Positions 1 through 8,760 of a stretch of 64,000 nucleotides of DNA are shown piece after piece. Every line of letters begins with the position of its first letter. Within the stretch, counting starts at the first letter, position 1. Position numbers and translations under genes: made by a program. The stretch is from Bacillota bacterium (GTDB lineage Bacteria > Bacillota > Clostridia > Peptostreptococcales > Anaerovoracaceae): assembly GCA_017941085.1 (NCBI GenBank), contig JAGAXF010000033.1, positions 27,064 to 91,063 on the forward strand, written 5' to 3'. The notes beneath the pieces are model-generated. The model was not told the origin of the DNA, made no database searches, and worked only from the letters and a program-made list of their open reading frames with translations.

Positions 1-1349
1 TAATAAAAAAAGATGGTAAGGAAGTTACCATAAAGGACCCTAACGATGCCAATGAACTGGGCATCGGCATGGTGCATCAGCACTTCAAATTGGTACAATG
101 CTTTACTGTGTTGGAAAACATTATTCTTGGAGTAGAAACAACCAAACACGGCATATTAAAAATGGATGAGGCCAGAGAAAAGGTTCTTGCCCTTTCTGAA
201 AAATATGGACTTCAAGTTAATCCCGATGCAATAATTGAAGACATTACCGTAGGTATGCAGCAGCGTACTGAAATTCTTAAAATGCTCTATCGAGATAATG
301 AAATACTTATCTTTGATGAGCCTACTGCAGTTTTGACTCCCCAGGAAATCAATGAACTAATGAAAATCATGAAGAGTCTTGCCGCAGAAGGAAAATCCAT
401 TTTATTTATATCTCATAAACTAAACGAGATTATGGATGTTGCCGACAGAGTAACTGTCCTCCGTCGAGGTAAATACATTGGTACGGTAGATGTTAAAAAT
501 ACCACCAAAGAAGAGCTTAGCCGAATGATGGTAGGAAGAGATGTTCAAATGGTGGTTGAAAAATCCCCTGCCAATCCCCAGGAAGTTGTTCTGTCCATAG
601 AGAATATGAGCGTTGCTTCCAAGCTTCACTCCAACAATGCAGTGAAAAACGTAAGCCTAACTGTACGAAGCGGTGAAATCGTCTGTATAGCAGGTATTGA
701 CGGAAACGGACAGACAGAATTCGTTTATGGACTAACAGGAATCGAACCCCTGGTCAGCGGCAAAATTACCATCAACGGTAAAGACATGACTTCAAAGTCC
801 ATAAGAAACAGAAGTAGATATATGAGCCATATACCGGAGGATAGACATAAACACGGATTAGTTCTGGACTTCCCTCTGGATTATAATATGGTGCTTCAAA
901 GATATTATCAGGATGACTTCTCTTCTAAAATCGGATTCCTTAAAAAGAAAAATATCCGTGAATATTCCCAGGATTTAGAATCCAAATACGATGTCAGATC
1001 CGGTCAAGGTTCCACCACCATTGCCAGATCAATGTCCGGAGGAAACCAGCAGAAGGCCATTATAGCCAGAGAATTGGAAAAAGAGCATCATCTTCTGGTT
1101 GCAGTACAGCCCACAAGAGGATTGGATGTAGGCGCAATCGAAAGCGTTCACAGAAATCTTATTGCTGTTAGAGATTCGGGAAAAGCTGTACTTCTTATTT
1201 CTCTTGAATTAGAAGAAGTAATGAATGTTTCCGATAGAATTCTGGTAATGTATGAAGGTGAAATTGTTGGTGAATTGGATCCCAAGGAAACAACTGTAGA
1301 AGAATTGGGACTTTATATGGCAGGTGCCAAAAGGAAGGAGGTAAACTAA
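1..1349 (+). CDS. Nucleoside/BMP-family ABC importer, ATP-binding protein (5' end outside window)
   Basis: This is the double-domain ATPase of an RbsA/NupO-type importer that powers uptake of nucleosides or other BMP-family ligands. The frame is open to the left edge (from base 3), so the N-terminus and first Walker A lie outside. Visible are MVHQHFKLV just after the first P-loop region, a first Walker B (ILIFDEPTA), a second degenerate P-loop (GIDGNGQTEF), an ABC signature (MSGGNQQKAI) and a second Walker region (QPTRGLDVGAIE). GIDGNGQ in place of a full P-loop is usual for this subfamily. The stop overlaps the next start by one base, so it is co-translated with two permeases. The substrate-binding lipoprotein is not in the window. 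Substrate is inferred from family only. Confidence 0.88.
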   Translation, partial: IKKDGKEVTIKDPNDANELGIGMVHQHFKLVQCFTVLENIILGVETTKHGILKMDEAREKVLALSEKYGLQVNPDAIIEDITVGMQQRTEILKMLYRDNEILIFDEPTAVLTPQEINELMKIMKSLAAEGKSILFISHKLNEIMDVADRVTVLRRGKYIGTVDVKNTTKEELSRMMVGRDVQMVVEKSPANPQEVVLSIENMSVASKLHSNNAVKNVSLTVRSGEIVCIAGIDGNGQTEFVYGLTGIEPLVSGKITINGKDMTSKSIRNRSRYMSHIPEDRHKHGLVLDFPLDYNMVLQRYYQDDFSSKIGFLKKKNIREYSQDLESKYDVRSGQGSTTIARSMSGGNQQKAIIARELEKEHHLLVAVQPTRGLDVGAIESVHRNLIAVRDSGKAVLLISLELEEVMNVSDRILVMYEGEIVGELDPKETTVEELGLYMAGAKRKEVN

Positions 1350-2584
1350 TGAAAGAGAAAAACAGTCTTTTAAAAAATCCATCCTTCCAGGCCATTCTGT
1401 CCTCATTACTGTGTATAGTTTTGGGCCTACTGATTGGATATATTGTTTTAATGATAATTAACCCCTCCGGTGCGGGAGAATCTATTAAAACAATTCTTCT
1501 TAACTTTATGACAAGATCCAGCAATCCCGCCAGGATTAAAGCCCTGGGTAATACCCTGGCAAAAACCGCGCCTCTTCTCATGTGTGCCCTTTCCATCTGC
1601 TTTTGTTACAAGGTGGGGCTGTTCAATATAGGTGCTGCAGGTCAATATGAAGCCGGAGCCTGCGCAGGACTTTATTCCGCCTTGGTATTGGGAATGCCAT
1701 GGTATATTTGCCTAATTATTTCTGCCATTGCAGGAGCAGCTGTAGGCGCCCTTTCCGGTTTCCTAAAGGCATATAGAAACGTAAATGAAGTTATTTCAGG
1801 TATTATGCTTAATTGGATAATGCTTTATCTAACCAATACAATTTTATCCCGAGGTAAGGCAAAGGATCCCGCCAGTCCATATACTGTAAAAGTATCCTCC
1901 GGCAATCCAAATGCTCTTTTACCAAAGGGAATCCTGGGGAATATATTCTCCAACAACAATACTGTAACTATTGCCATAATCCTTTCTATCCTCTTTGCTA
2001 TATTGATTTGGATTATACTCACAAAAACAAAATTCGGATATGAGTTAAGGGCCACAGGTTACAACAAATATGCTGCCCACTATGCAGGAATGAAGGAAAA
2101 GAAAAATATAATTGTTACCCTGGCCATTGGCGGAGCTCTTGCAGGTGTTGGTGCCTCCTTCCTTTTCCTTACAGGATATCAGGAATGGTCCACAACACAA
2201 ACCTCTGTACCCGGCATGGGATTTAACGGAATTGCCGCCACCTTCCTGGGAGGTCTACATCCCATCGGTACAATCTTCGCCTCCTTCTTTATTCAGTCAA
2301 TTACCGACGGAGGTGCACTAATAGATAAATCAATTTATCCATCCCAGATATCCGATTTGATTTCATCTATTATCATTTATCTCTGCGGATTTGTTCTCTT
2401 CTTCAAATATACAATGAACAATATCCTGGATCGTAATAAGGCTGAAATATCAAAGGTGGATGGCTCCATAATTGGAGACAGCAAAGATAGCAACACTATC
2501 GATAACAATATAAATAACGATAATAATAACGAAACTGATAATAACAAAGAATCTGAAGATACTGAGAATGGAGGTGAAAATTAA
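1349..2584 (+). CDS. Nucleoside-type ABC transporter permease (NupP/YufP-like)
   Basis: Inner-membrane permease of the BPD_transp_2 family, about 411 residues, with hydrophobic segments spread from residue 12 to about 350. It pairs with the downstream permease to form the channel. The start ATG overlaps the ATPase stop (TAATG) and lies behind a GGAGG site. The last 45 residues are a low-complexity Asn/Asp/Glu-rich tail rich in AAT/GAT codons. That tail is probably cytoplasmic, disordered and not needed for transport. Gene order ATPase-permease-permease matches nucleoside importers such as B. subtilis NupOPQ. Ligand specificity cannot be read from the sequence. Confidence 0.88.
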   Translation: MKEKNSLLKNPSFQAILSSLLCIVLGLLIGYIVLMIINPSGAGESIKTILLNFMTRSSNPARIKALGNTLAKTAPLLMCALSICFCYKVGLFNIGAAGQYEAGACAGLYSALVLGMPWYICLIISAIAGAAVGALSGFLKAYRNVNEVISGIMLNWIMLYLTNTILSRGKAKDPASPYTVKVSSGNPNALLPKGILGNIFSNNNTVTIAIILSILFAILIWIILTKTKFGYELRATGYNKYAAHYAGMKEKKNIIVTLAIGGALAGVGASFLFLTGYQEWSTTQTSVPGMGFNGIAATFLGGLHPIGTIFASFFIQSITDGGALIDKSIYPSQISDLISSIIIYLCGFVLFFKYTMNNILDRNKAEISKVDGSIIGDSKDSNTIDNNINNDNNNETDNNKESEDTENGGEN

Positions 2585-3525
2585 TGGTACTATTATTGCA
2601 ATACACTATTATATTTGCCTCTGTACTTTGCCTGGTGGCATTAGGAGGATGCTTCTCTGAGCATTCCGGAGTTATTAACCTGGGACTGGAAGGCATTATG
2701 GTAATGGGCGCTCTGGGTGGTGCAGTAACAATGAAATTCATGGGACCCTCCACTCCTGCCATTGTTATAATTCTTATGACAACCCTTGTGGCAGTATGTA
2801 TAGGAATGCTTTATTCCGTTCTCCTTGCAGTAGCCAGCATAAACTTCAACGCGGATCAAACCCTTATCGGTACCGCCATGAATCTTTTGGCAACGGCTGC
2901 TGCCACAGTATTTGTAAGAGCCCTTAATACTGCAGAGAACCCCGATAATGTATCCACTTCAATTCAATATATCCAGCAGAAAAAGGCCTTTCTAAATTAC
3001 TTTGATGGATTTGAATTTAACTGGTTTATGCTTATGGCCCTTGTATGCCTTATTCTGTCTTATATCATTCTATATAAGACGAGATTTGGTCTTAGACTTC
3101 AGGCCTGCGGCGAGAACCCCCATGCAGCCGATTCAGTAGGCATTAACGTATATAAAATGCGTTGGGCGGGAGTCTTGATTTCCGGCTTGTTAGGAGGCCT
3201 TGGCGGCATAGTATATATTACCGCCGGAGTTTCCGAATGGAAATTCGACATAGGTGTTGCAGGCTTCGGCTTCCTCTCCCTGGCAGTAATGATTTTTGGT
3301 CAGTGGAAGCCCCATAAAATTGCTCTTGCAGCTTTGCTCTTTGGTTTCTTTAGAGCACTGTCAAATGTATACACCGGCTTCGACTTTCTGGTAAATCTCA
3401 ATATACCCTCTACGGTATATAATATGCTGCCCTATATTATTTCACTAATTATCCTAGCCTTTACCTCAAACAATTCAAAGGCACCAAAGGCAGAGGGTAT
3501 CCCATATGATAAGGGCTCAAGATAA
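2584..3525 (+). CDS. Nucleoside-type ABC transporter permease (NupQ/YufQ-like)
   Basis: Second permease of the importer, 313 residues, almost wholly hydrophobic with typical BPD_transp_2 features. Examples are the early EHSGVINLGLEGIM motif and the late GFGFLSLAVMIFGQW segment seen in NupQ-like proteins. Its ATG overlaps the upstream stop by one base (TTAATGG) and is preceded by GGAGGTG, so the three genes form a tight operon. A hairpin terminator begins inside the last codons. The facing pseudouridine operon makes (pseudo)uridine a reasonable guess for the substrate, but this is inference. Confidence 0.88.
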   Translation: MVLLLQYTIIFASVLCLVALGGCFSEHSGVINLGLEGIMVMGALGGAVTMKFMGPSTPAIVIILMTTLVAVCIGMLYSVLLAVASINFNADQTLIGTAMNLLATAAATVFVRALNTAENPDNVSTSIQYIQQKKAFLNYFDGFEFNWFMLMALVCLILSYIILYKTRFGLRLQACGENPHAADSVGINVYKMRWAGVLISGLLGGLGGIVYITAGVSEWKFDIGVAGFGFLSLAVMIFGQWKPHKIALAALLFGFFRALSNVYTGFDFLVNLNIPSTVYNMLPYIISLIILAFTSNNSKAPKAEGIPYDKGSR

Positions 3526-3537
3526 AATTGAGCCCTT
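3511..3537. terminator. Bidirectional hairpin between convergent operons
   Basis: A perfect 10-bp inverted repeat (AAGGGCTCAA / TTGAGCCCTT) with a 7-nt loop overlaps the end of the permease gene. It lies between the ABC operon and the convergent pmbA gene. There is no long T-run on either side, so efficiency is uncertain. Confidence 0.6.
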
Positions 3538-3575
3538 ACTTACTAAATCCTTATTTACCTGATTTTACTGAACCC

Positions 3576-4877
3576 TTATTTACCTGAAATGGTAATTCCG
3601 TCAAAGGCATAATATGGTACCGACCCCATACCATTTTCCTTTACATCTAGACTTACATCTCTTAATCTAAAAAGCATTTCCGGCAAATTATCACTTATCA
3701 TGGTTTCGGACAAAGCCTTTGTAACTTCTCCATTTTCAATTAAGAATGCATTTTTGGCTATGCCGGAGAATTCCCCATTGGCACCGGGGCGACCACCGGA
3801 AAATCTTCCTATGATTATCCCCTTCTCTACACTCTTAATAATGTCTTCCAAGGATTTTTCGCCGGCCTTGCATATAATTGCAGAGGATGTATTTGGGCTG
3901 CGCTTTCTGCCGGTTTTGTTGGCTCCATACTGAGATAGACAGAAGCTCTTTAATATACCATCCTCTATTACATCATAATCCTCTGTCAAATATCCTTCTC
4001 CGGTAAAATTCTGTCCATTAATGATTCTTGAATCGTGGGGAGCCAACTTAAATCCAATTCTTGGATCAGCCACCTTCTCTCCCAGCTTATCCTTCCAGAT
4101 GCTTGTGTCGTCGATTAATCCTGAATCTGAAACAAAATTAGCCATAATGGTGCCGAATATTACGTCAGCAGCACAATCAGGAGTAAAGATAACGGTACCG
4201 GTAAATTTATCTTCTAAAGCCACTGTTACCGCTTGTTTCTCCGTATCAGCCAGTTCCTTGTCTATAATATTCAATTCAATGAAAGGTGTATCCAAATCAT
4301 GAAGATTGGCAGCCGAACCATAGCTATGAGAGCTTTGTTCACCTTCATGGCCGGCATAACCTACATAGAAGCCATAATAGCCTCTATGAGACTCATATTC
4401 ATTGCCGTAGGTATTCATATAGATTGAATCTATTACACTGTGATCACTAATTAGATTTTCCACCAGTAGCTTGGGATATCTTTGGTTAATATCATCCAGA
4501 AGTTCCTTGGATCTCATAAACAATTTATCCGTATCACATTCAAGAGGACCATCGGTAAAGGTCATTTTGTTTCCACTTTTATCGATTTCCCATGCCTCAT
4601 CCGGGTCGCTGCTTTCCGCCGCAATACATGCATCCTTAAAGGCCTGAAGTACATTATCCATTTCCAGACTATTAACTGATGCTAAACCATGCTTCTTGTC
4701 CTTATATATAGTAATGCCAACAGATTCATCAAAGAGAGTTCTCAGAAGGGTAAACTCACCTACTTCTACATTGAATTCCTTTGTTTTTTTCAGAGAAACC
4801 GCACAGGAGGCATATTCCACACCGTATTTTTTTGCTTCATCCATAATTAGATTGGCAATATTTTTTAAGTTATCCAT
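3576..4877 (-). CDS. pmbA: PmbA/TldE-type subunit of the TldD-TldE protease
   Basis: Non-catalytic partner of TldD in the U62 peptidase family. The heterodimer degrades or trims peptides, for example bacteriocin leaders or antitoxins in enterobacteria. The protein has 433 residues from the ATG at 4877, which sits 4 nt after GGAGGT. A longer frame to 4934 would overlap tldD and has no such site. It lacks the HExxxH motif, as expected for PmbA, and ends in the family-typical segment on disposing of MxGNPPxML-like turns (here MISDNLPEML). It starts 13 nt after the tldD stop, so the two are co-transcribed. The native substrate is unknown; no RiPP precursor was seen nearby. Confidence 0.9.
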   Translation of the reverse strand: MDNLKNIANLIMDEAKKYGVEYASCAVSLKKTKEFNVEVGEFTLLRTLFDESVGITIYKDKKHGLASVNSLEMDNVLQAFKDACIAAESSDPDEAWEIDKSGNKMTFTDGPLECDTDKLFMRSKELLDDINQRYPKLLVENLISDHSVIDSIYMNTYGNEYESHRGYYGFYVGYAGHEGEQSSHSYGSAANLHDLDTPFIELNIIDKELADTEKQAVTVALEDKFTGTVIFTPDCAADVIFGTIMANFVSDSGLIDDTSIWKDKLGEKVADPRIGFKLAPHDSRIINGQNFTGEGYLTEDYDVIEDGILKSFCLSQYGANKTGRKRSPNTSSAIICKAGEKSLEDIIKSVEKGIIIGRFSGGRPGANGEFSGIAKNAFLIENGEVTKALSETMISDNLPEMLFRLRDVSLDVKENGMGSVPYYAFDGITISGK

Positions 4878-4890
4878 AATTACCTCCAAT

Positions 4891-6276
4891 TTATCTTCCG
4901 CCGATTGTAATCTTGCATCTAAGTGCCGGTCCACCCATTCCTACCGGCATAGGCTGCTTCTTGCCACAATATCCGGAGCTGGACCATACAACCTTATCGC
5001 TTATCATATCCACTGTCTTTAGCATGTCGAAGGCCACACCGGATACTGTGGTATCCAAAAGAGCTTTCCCAAGCTTTCCATTTTTAATCTCATAGCCCAT
5101 ATCCACACCAAACATAAATTCACCGATAATATCCGCTTCTCCATTGGTGGAGCTTATTAGGTAATAACCATCGTCTATGGAAGCAATCATATCCTCCAGC
5201 TTATCTTTGCCGGGATGAATGGCAGTGTTTCTCATTCTTATTAAGGGCTCATCAGAGGGAGAAAAGGCTCTGGCATTTCCTGTAGGCTCCATACCAAAGT
5301 CACGAGCAGTTTCTCTGCTGTTCATATATCCCACAAGAATTCCGTCTTTGATTAAAGGGCAGTCTATTGCAGCTGTACCTTCATCATCGGCAAAAACCGG
5401 AAGTGGGGCTCTCTCACCAAAGGCCTCATAAGCAAAGTCCGTAAGACTCACCAATTCGCTGGCTACTCTTTTATTGAGATTGTGAAGTGCCACAGAGCCG
5501 CTTCTTACAATATCTGCTTCAACAGTATGACCAACTGCTTCATGGGCCAACATTCCTGTCATCATGCCACCGAGAATTACAGTTTTCTCTCCAGCCTCAG
5601 CATATACCCCTTCCTTTTTTTCCATAAGTCTTTCATAAAGCTTGTCTATTTTTTCATGAAGACTTTCTGCTCCGGAGAAATTACCGGTGAATATACCTTC
5701 TCCACCAAAGGCTTCAAATAATTCTACCGGCATGCCATCCTTTGTTTCAGAGGCCATAAATACATATACATATGATCTTGGAAGAACAATATGAGAATCC
5801 ACACCATCAGAAGTTGCCAACTGTTTTTCAAAGCTTTCCTCCATGGCAACTACCGTTCTGCTGGACAGATTAGGATACTTCTTTGCCACATAATCATCCA
5901 CTTCCTTAACAAAGTCTATATATACCTTTTGCTCAGTTTCAGGAAGATCCTGGACTTCTATGACGTTTTTTCCTTCTAAAGGAGGAATGGTATTTGTTCC
6001 TTTATTAACATGGCTGTCCAAGAATACAGCATTTTCCGATGCAGCCTTAAGAACGGATTTTGCAGCATCATCCGTTATATCTGCTCTGGAAGAAAAACCA
6101 TAAATGCCATTTTTATAAACTCTGGCACAAAGGCCCATTTCCTGACTTCTGGCATTCCCCATAATATTACCCATAACAGAGCTCACTCTTCTTGTTCTGA
6201 TTATTTCGGATCTGAGTTCAGTATGAGCTCCGGGAATAAACAGTTTCTTTTGGTTTGTTATTACATCCTTTAACAT
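4891..6276 (-). CDS. tldD: TldD metalloprotease subunit
   Basis: Catalytic, zinc-dependent subunit of the TldD/PmbA protease, 461 residues, close to the family norm. The active-site HExxxH is visible as HEAVGH near residue 250. The start at 6276 follows GGGAGGAC at good spacing. It lies 12 nt after the psuK stop and 13 nt before pmbA, so it is inside the psuG-psuK-tldD-pmbA unit. The linkage of a peptidase to pseudouridine catabolism has no obvious metabolic logic and is noted as a finding. Function of the family is well established; the substrate in this organism is not known. Confidence 0.92.
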   Translation of the reverse strand: MLKDVITNQKKLFIPGAHTELRSEIIRTRRVSSVMGNIMGNARSQEMGLCARVYKNGIYGFSSRADITDDAAKSVLKAASENAVFLDSHVNKGTNTIPPLEGKNVIEVQDLPETEQKVYIDFVKEVDDYVAKKYPNLSSRTVVAMEESFEKQLATSDGVDSHIVLPRSYVYVFMASETKDGMPVELFEAFGGEGIFTGNFSGAESLHEKIDKLYERLMEKKEGVYAEAGEKTVILGGMMTGMLAHEAVGHTVEADIVRSGSVALHNLNKRVASELVSLTDFAYEAFGERAPLPVFADDEGTAAIDCPLIKDGILVGYMNSRETARDFGMEPTGNARAFSPSDEPLIRMRNTAIHPGKDKLEDMIASIDDGYYLISSTNGEADIIGEFMFGVDMGYEIKNGKLGKALLDTTVSGVAFDMLKTVDMISDKVVWSSSGYCGKKQPMPVGMGGPALRCKITIGGR

Positions 6277-6288
6277 TTAGTCCTCCCA

Positions 6289-7221
6289 TCAAATTGGTTC
6301 TATTGTTATATTCATTTTCTCTATTTCAGGTTCAATATACTCCAGGTTTATATATCTTCTGCTGCTTACCTCAGTTTCTATGTTGGTAACTGCAGCAGTT
6401 ACGGCATATTTTATAGCCTCAAGGGGCTTTAGATTCTTCATTCTCATGGCAATGTATGCACCAAAGAAGACATCTCCTCCTCCTGTAGCATTGTCTACAT
6501 GAGATTGTCTAAGGTTAAGGAGATACTTCCCTTCCTTTGTTCCCAAAAGAGCCCCCTCCTTATCCATGGTAATAATTATTTCTTCAATGCCCTGATTCAA
6601 AAACCAGGCTAAAATCTTTTCATAGTTTTCCTTCTTTACCTCAATTCCGGACAAAGCTTCTGCTTCATATTTATTGGGTTTAAAAATGGAAAGCTTATTA
6701 ATATGAGGCTTAAGCTTATTTATCTTCGCCATACTTACAGGGTCAGAAGCAAGTTTACAGGGGGCATTAGCAAAGATATAGTCCAGCATTTCACTATTAA
6801 GATTTGAATCTATCACCAACAAATCCTTTGGATCTATCTTTGAAAAGGCGTATTCCACCATGGAATTATCCAATTCTTCCATGATATCCATGTCACTGAG
6901 TCCAAGTCTCATATCTCCATCCCGGTCCATTATGGCCAGATACATTGATGAAGAATGTCTGGAGTATAACTTGGAATATGTAATATCAATTCCCAGTTCC
7001 CTACAATCCTTCTTAAGATAATCACCGAAAAAATCATCGGAAAAGCAAGTAACAAGGTTTACCCTTTCCCCCATAAGAGCACAGGTTTGTGCTATGTTTC
7101 TGCCCACTCCTCCGGCGCTTACGGTAATACTTCCTATATTGGAATCAAAGTCCTTTAAATCCAATTGGGCGGTTCCCAGTATATCCATATTAGCCCCGCC
7201 TATTACCCAAATCCTGTTCAT
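6289..7221 (-). CDS. psuK: PfkB-family kinase, probable pseudouridine kinase
   Basis: A ribokinase-fold sugar/nucleoside kinase of 310 residues. It shows the N-terminal GGANMDILG segment, the GGVGRNIA substrate-binding motif and the catalytic ATGGGD motif near residue 247, which precedes the anion hole. The gene lies 15 nt downstream of psuG. This assigns it to phosphorylation of pseudouridine to pseudouridine 5'-phosphate, the substrate of PsuG. The functional call depends on that neighbour, since PfkB kinases are hard to tell apart from sequence alone. Start at 7221 is the only good ATG before the first conserved motif, but no strong ribosome binding site is seen there. Confidence 0.85.
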   Translation of the reverse strand: MNRIWVIGGANMDILGTAQLDLKDFDSNIGSITVSAGGVGRNIAQTCALMGERVNLVTCFSDDFFGDYLKKDCRELGIDITYSKLYSRHSSSMYLAIMDRDGDMRLGLSDMDIMEELDNSMVEYAFSKIDPKDLLVIDSNLNSEMLDYIFANAPCKLASDPVSMAKINKLKPHINKLSIFKPNKYEAEALSGIEVKKENYEKILAWFLNQGIEEIIITMDKEGALLGTKEGKYLLNLRQSHVDNATGGGDVFFGAYIAMRMKNLKPLEAIKYAVTAAVTNIETEVSSRRYINLEYIEPEIEKMNITIEPI

Positions 7222-7236
7222 ATTGTCCCGTCTTCT

Positions 7237-8148
7237 TTATTTTAGCTTGCAATATGCTTTAGCTATTTCCGTTCCAACCTTGGCATTATTGAATACCAAT
7301 TTAATATTTGCATCCAAGGATTTACCTTCGGTTATTTCTGCAACCTTTGCCAGAAGGAATGGAGTGCAATCCTTCCCCTTGATTCCCCTTTCATCCATTT
7401 CTTTAATGGCCTTATCTATTACTCCATTTATTTCAGCCTCATCCATGGACTCTTCTTCCGGAATTGGATTTGTAATAAGCACTCCTCCATCCAGTCCCAG
7501 CTCTCTCTTCATAGAAATAATTCTTGCTGCAGTTTCAGGATCCTTTAGATTATAATCCACCTTTAGGCCGGAGGTTCTGGTATAGAAGGCAGGAAGCTCA
7601 TTGGTGCCATATCCAAGAACGGGAACTCCCTTTGTTTCCAAAACCTCCAGAGTTTTAGGAAGGTCCAGTATGGCCTTTGCGCCTGCACAAATTACAGTTA
7701 CATTGGTTCGGCCCAGTTCCTCCAAATCAGCGGAAACATCAAAGGTTTCTTCCGCCCCTCTATGTACTCCACCAATTCCTCCGGTTACAAAGAATTCTAC
7801 TCCTGCCAATTTGGCAAGGATCATGGTGGTGGCCACAGTTGTTGCCCCCCAAAGTCCTTCAGCCATTATGGTAGCCAGGTCTCTTCTGGACACCTTGGTT
7901 ATTTCCGGTCCTCTTTTTCCGAAGGCTTCGATTTCTTCCTTGTTCATGCCTACGATTCCAACGCCGTCTATTATACCTATGGTGGCAGGAACTCCTCCAT
8001 TTTCTCTAACAATTTCCTCCACCTTATATGCGGTCTCCACATTCTGTGGGTAAGGCATACCATGTGAAATAATAGTGGATTCCAAAGCAACTACAGGCCT
8101 ATTGTTTTCAAGAGCTTCCTTAACTTCAGGATTGATTTTAATATTCAT
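7237..8148 (-). CDS. psuG: Pseudouridine-5'-phosphate glycosidase
   Basis: Cleaves the C-C glycosidic bond of pseudouridine 5'-phosphate to give uracil and ribose 5-phosphate. The protein has 303 residues, the normal family length. Conserved blocks include VALESTIISHGMPYPQN near residue 20 (catalytic Glu), KVSRRDLATIMAEG near residue 85 (catalytic Lys) and GGIGGVHRGAEETFD near 125 (metal and phosphate site). It is first in the operon psuG-psuK-tldD-pmbA. A TATACT element at 8199-8204 is the only -10 candidate upstream. It gives a salvage route for modified RNA nucleosides, and the facing importer could feed it. Confidence 0.94.
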   Translation of the reverse strand: MNIKINPEVKEALENNRPVVALESTIISHGMPYPQNVETAYKVEEIVRENGGVPATIGIIDGVGIVGMNKEEIEAFGKRGPEITKVSRRDLATIMAEGLWGATTVATTMILAKLAGVEFFVTGGIGGVHRGAEETFDVSADLEELGRTNVTVICAGAKAILDLPKTLEVLETKGVPVLGYGTNELPAFYTRTSGLKVDYNLKDPETAARIISMKRELGLDGGVLITNPIPEEESMDEAEINGVIDKAIKEMDERGIKGKDCTPFLLAKVAEITEGKSLDANIKLVFNNAKVGTEIAKAYCKLK

Positions 8149-8205
8149 TTAGTTCTCCAATTACTTCTAAATCATCAACTTTGATAGAGTTTAAATTTAG
8201 TATAA

Positions 8206-8232
8206 CAAAAAGTGGCACATATTGCACCACTT
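8206..8232 (-). terminator. Intrinsic terminator of the isc genes
   Basis: On the minus strand the arms AAGTGGTGCA and TGTGCCACTT pair over 10 bp (two G-U pairs, 3-nt loop). They are followed by a run of five T. The hairpin lies 60 nt after the iscU stop and just before the probable psuG promoter. Confidence 0.75.
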
Positions 8233-8291
8233 GGTATTAGCTATTAATATATCACTTTTTTAACAAATACAATCAATGCTATAATCCTAAA

Positions 8292-8741
8292 CTACATTTC
8301 CTCCGGGGCATCGTGATCGTCTTCATCGGCATTTGGATCAAAGCCTTCAAGTCCCTTATAGGTCTTACCATTTTTTTGAGCATAATCATATATGGCAGAT
8401 TTAATTGCATGATCAGCTAGAACAGAGCAATGAATCTTTACCGGAGGAAGTCCTCCCAATTCATCAACTACATCCTTGTTGGTAATTGCCAAAGCTTCAT
8501 CAACGGTTTTACCGATAATCATCTGTGTTGCCATGCTGGAGCTGGCTATTGCACTGCCACAACCAAAGGTTTTAAACTTGCAGTCTGTAATTACATCGTT
8601 TTCATCAACTTTGATGTGCATCTGCATCATATCTCCGCATACCGGGCTACCGTAGATGCCAACACCATCGGGGTTTTCAATTTCCCCCACGTTCTTTGGA
8701 TTCATAAAATTATCCATGACTGTGTCATTATAAAGTCCCAT
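8292..8741 (-). CDS. iscU: Iron-sulfur cluster scaffold protein IscU/NifU
   Basis: Scaffold on which Fe-S clusters are built from sulfur delivered by IscS. The three ligand cysteines are Cys35 (in SPVCGD, with the adjacent Asp37), Cys61 (FGCGSA) and Cys105 (KIHCSV). The 149-residue product is slightly longer than usual because of an acidic C-terminal tail after residue 130. The start at 8741 is chosen because GGGAGGAC precedes it by 3-4 nt. The longer frame to 8816 overlaps iscS. It is placed 19 nt after iscS. No IscR/Rrf2 regulator is adjacent. Confidence 0.92.
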   Translation of the reverse strand: MGLYNDTVMDNFMNPKNVGEIENPDGVGIYGSPVCGDMMQMHIKVDENDVITDCKFKTFGCGSAIASSSMATQMIIGKTVDEALAITNKDVVDELGGLPPVKIHCSVLADHAIKSAIYDYAQKNGKTYKGLEGFDPNADEDDHDAPEEM

Positions 8742-8760
8742 TTTGTCCTCCCAATTTATA

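Noticed and set aside
3576..6276. RiPP/bacteriocin cluster around tldD-pmbA
   Set aside because: No small precursor gene, modification enzyme or dedicated exporter is adjacent; the neighbours are pseudouridine genes.
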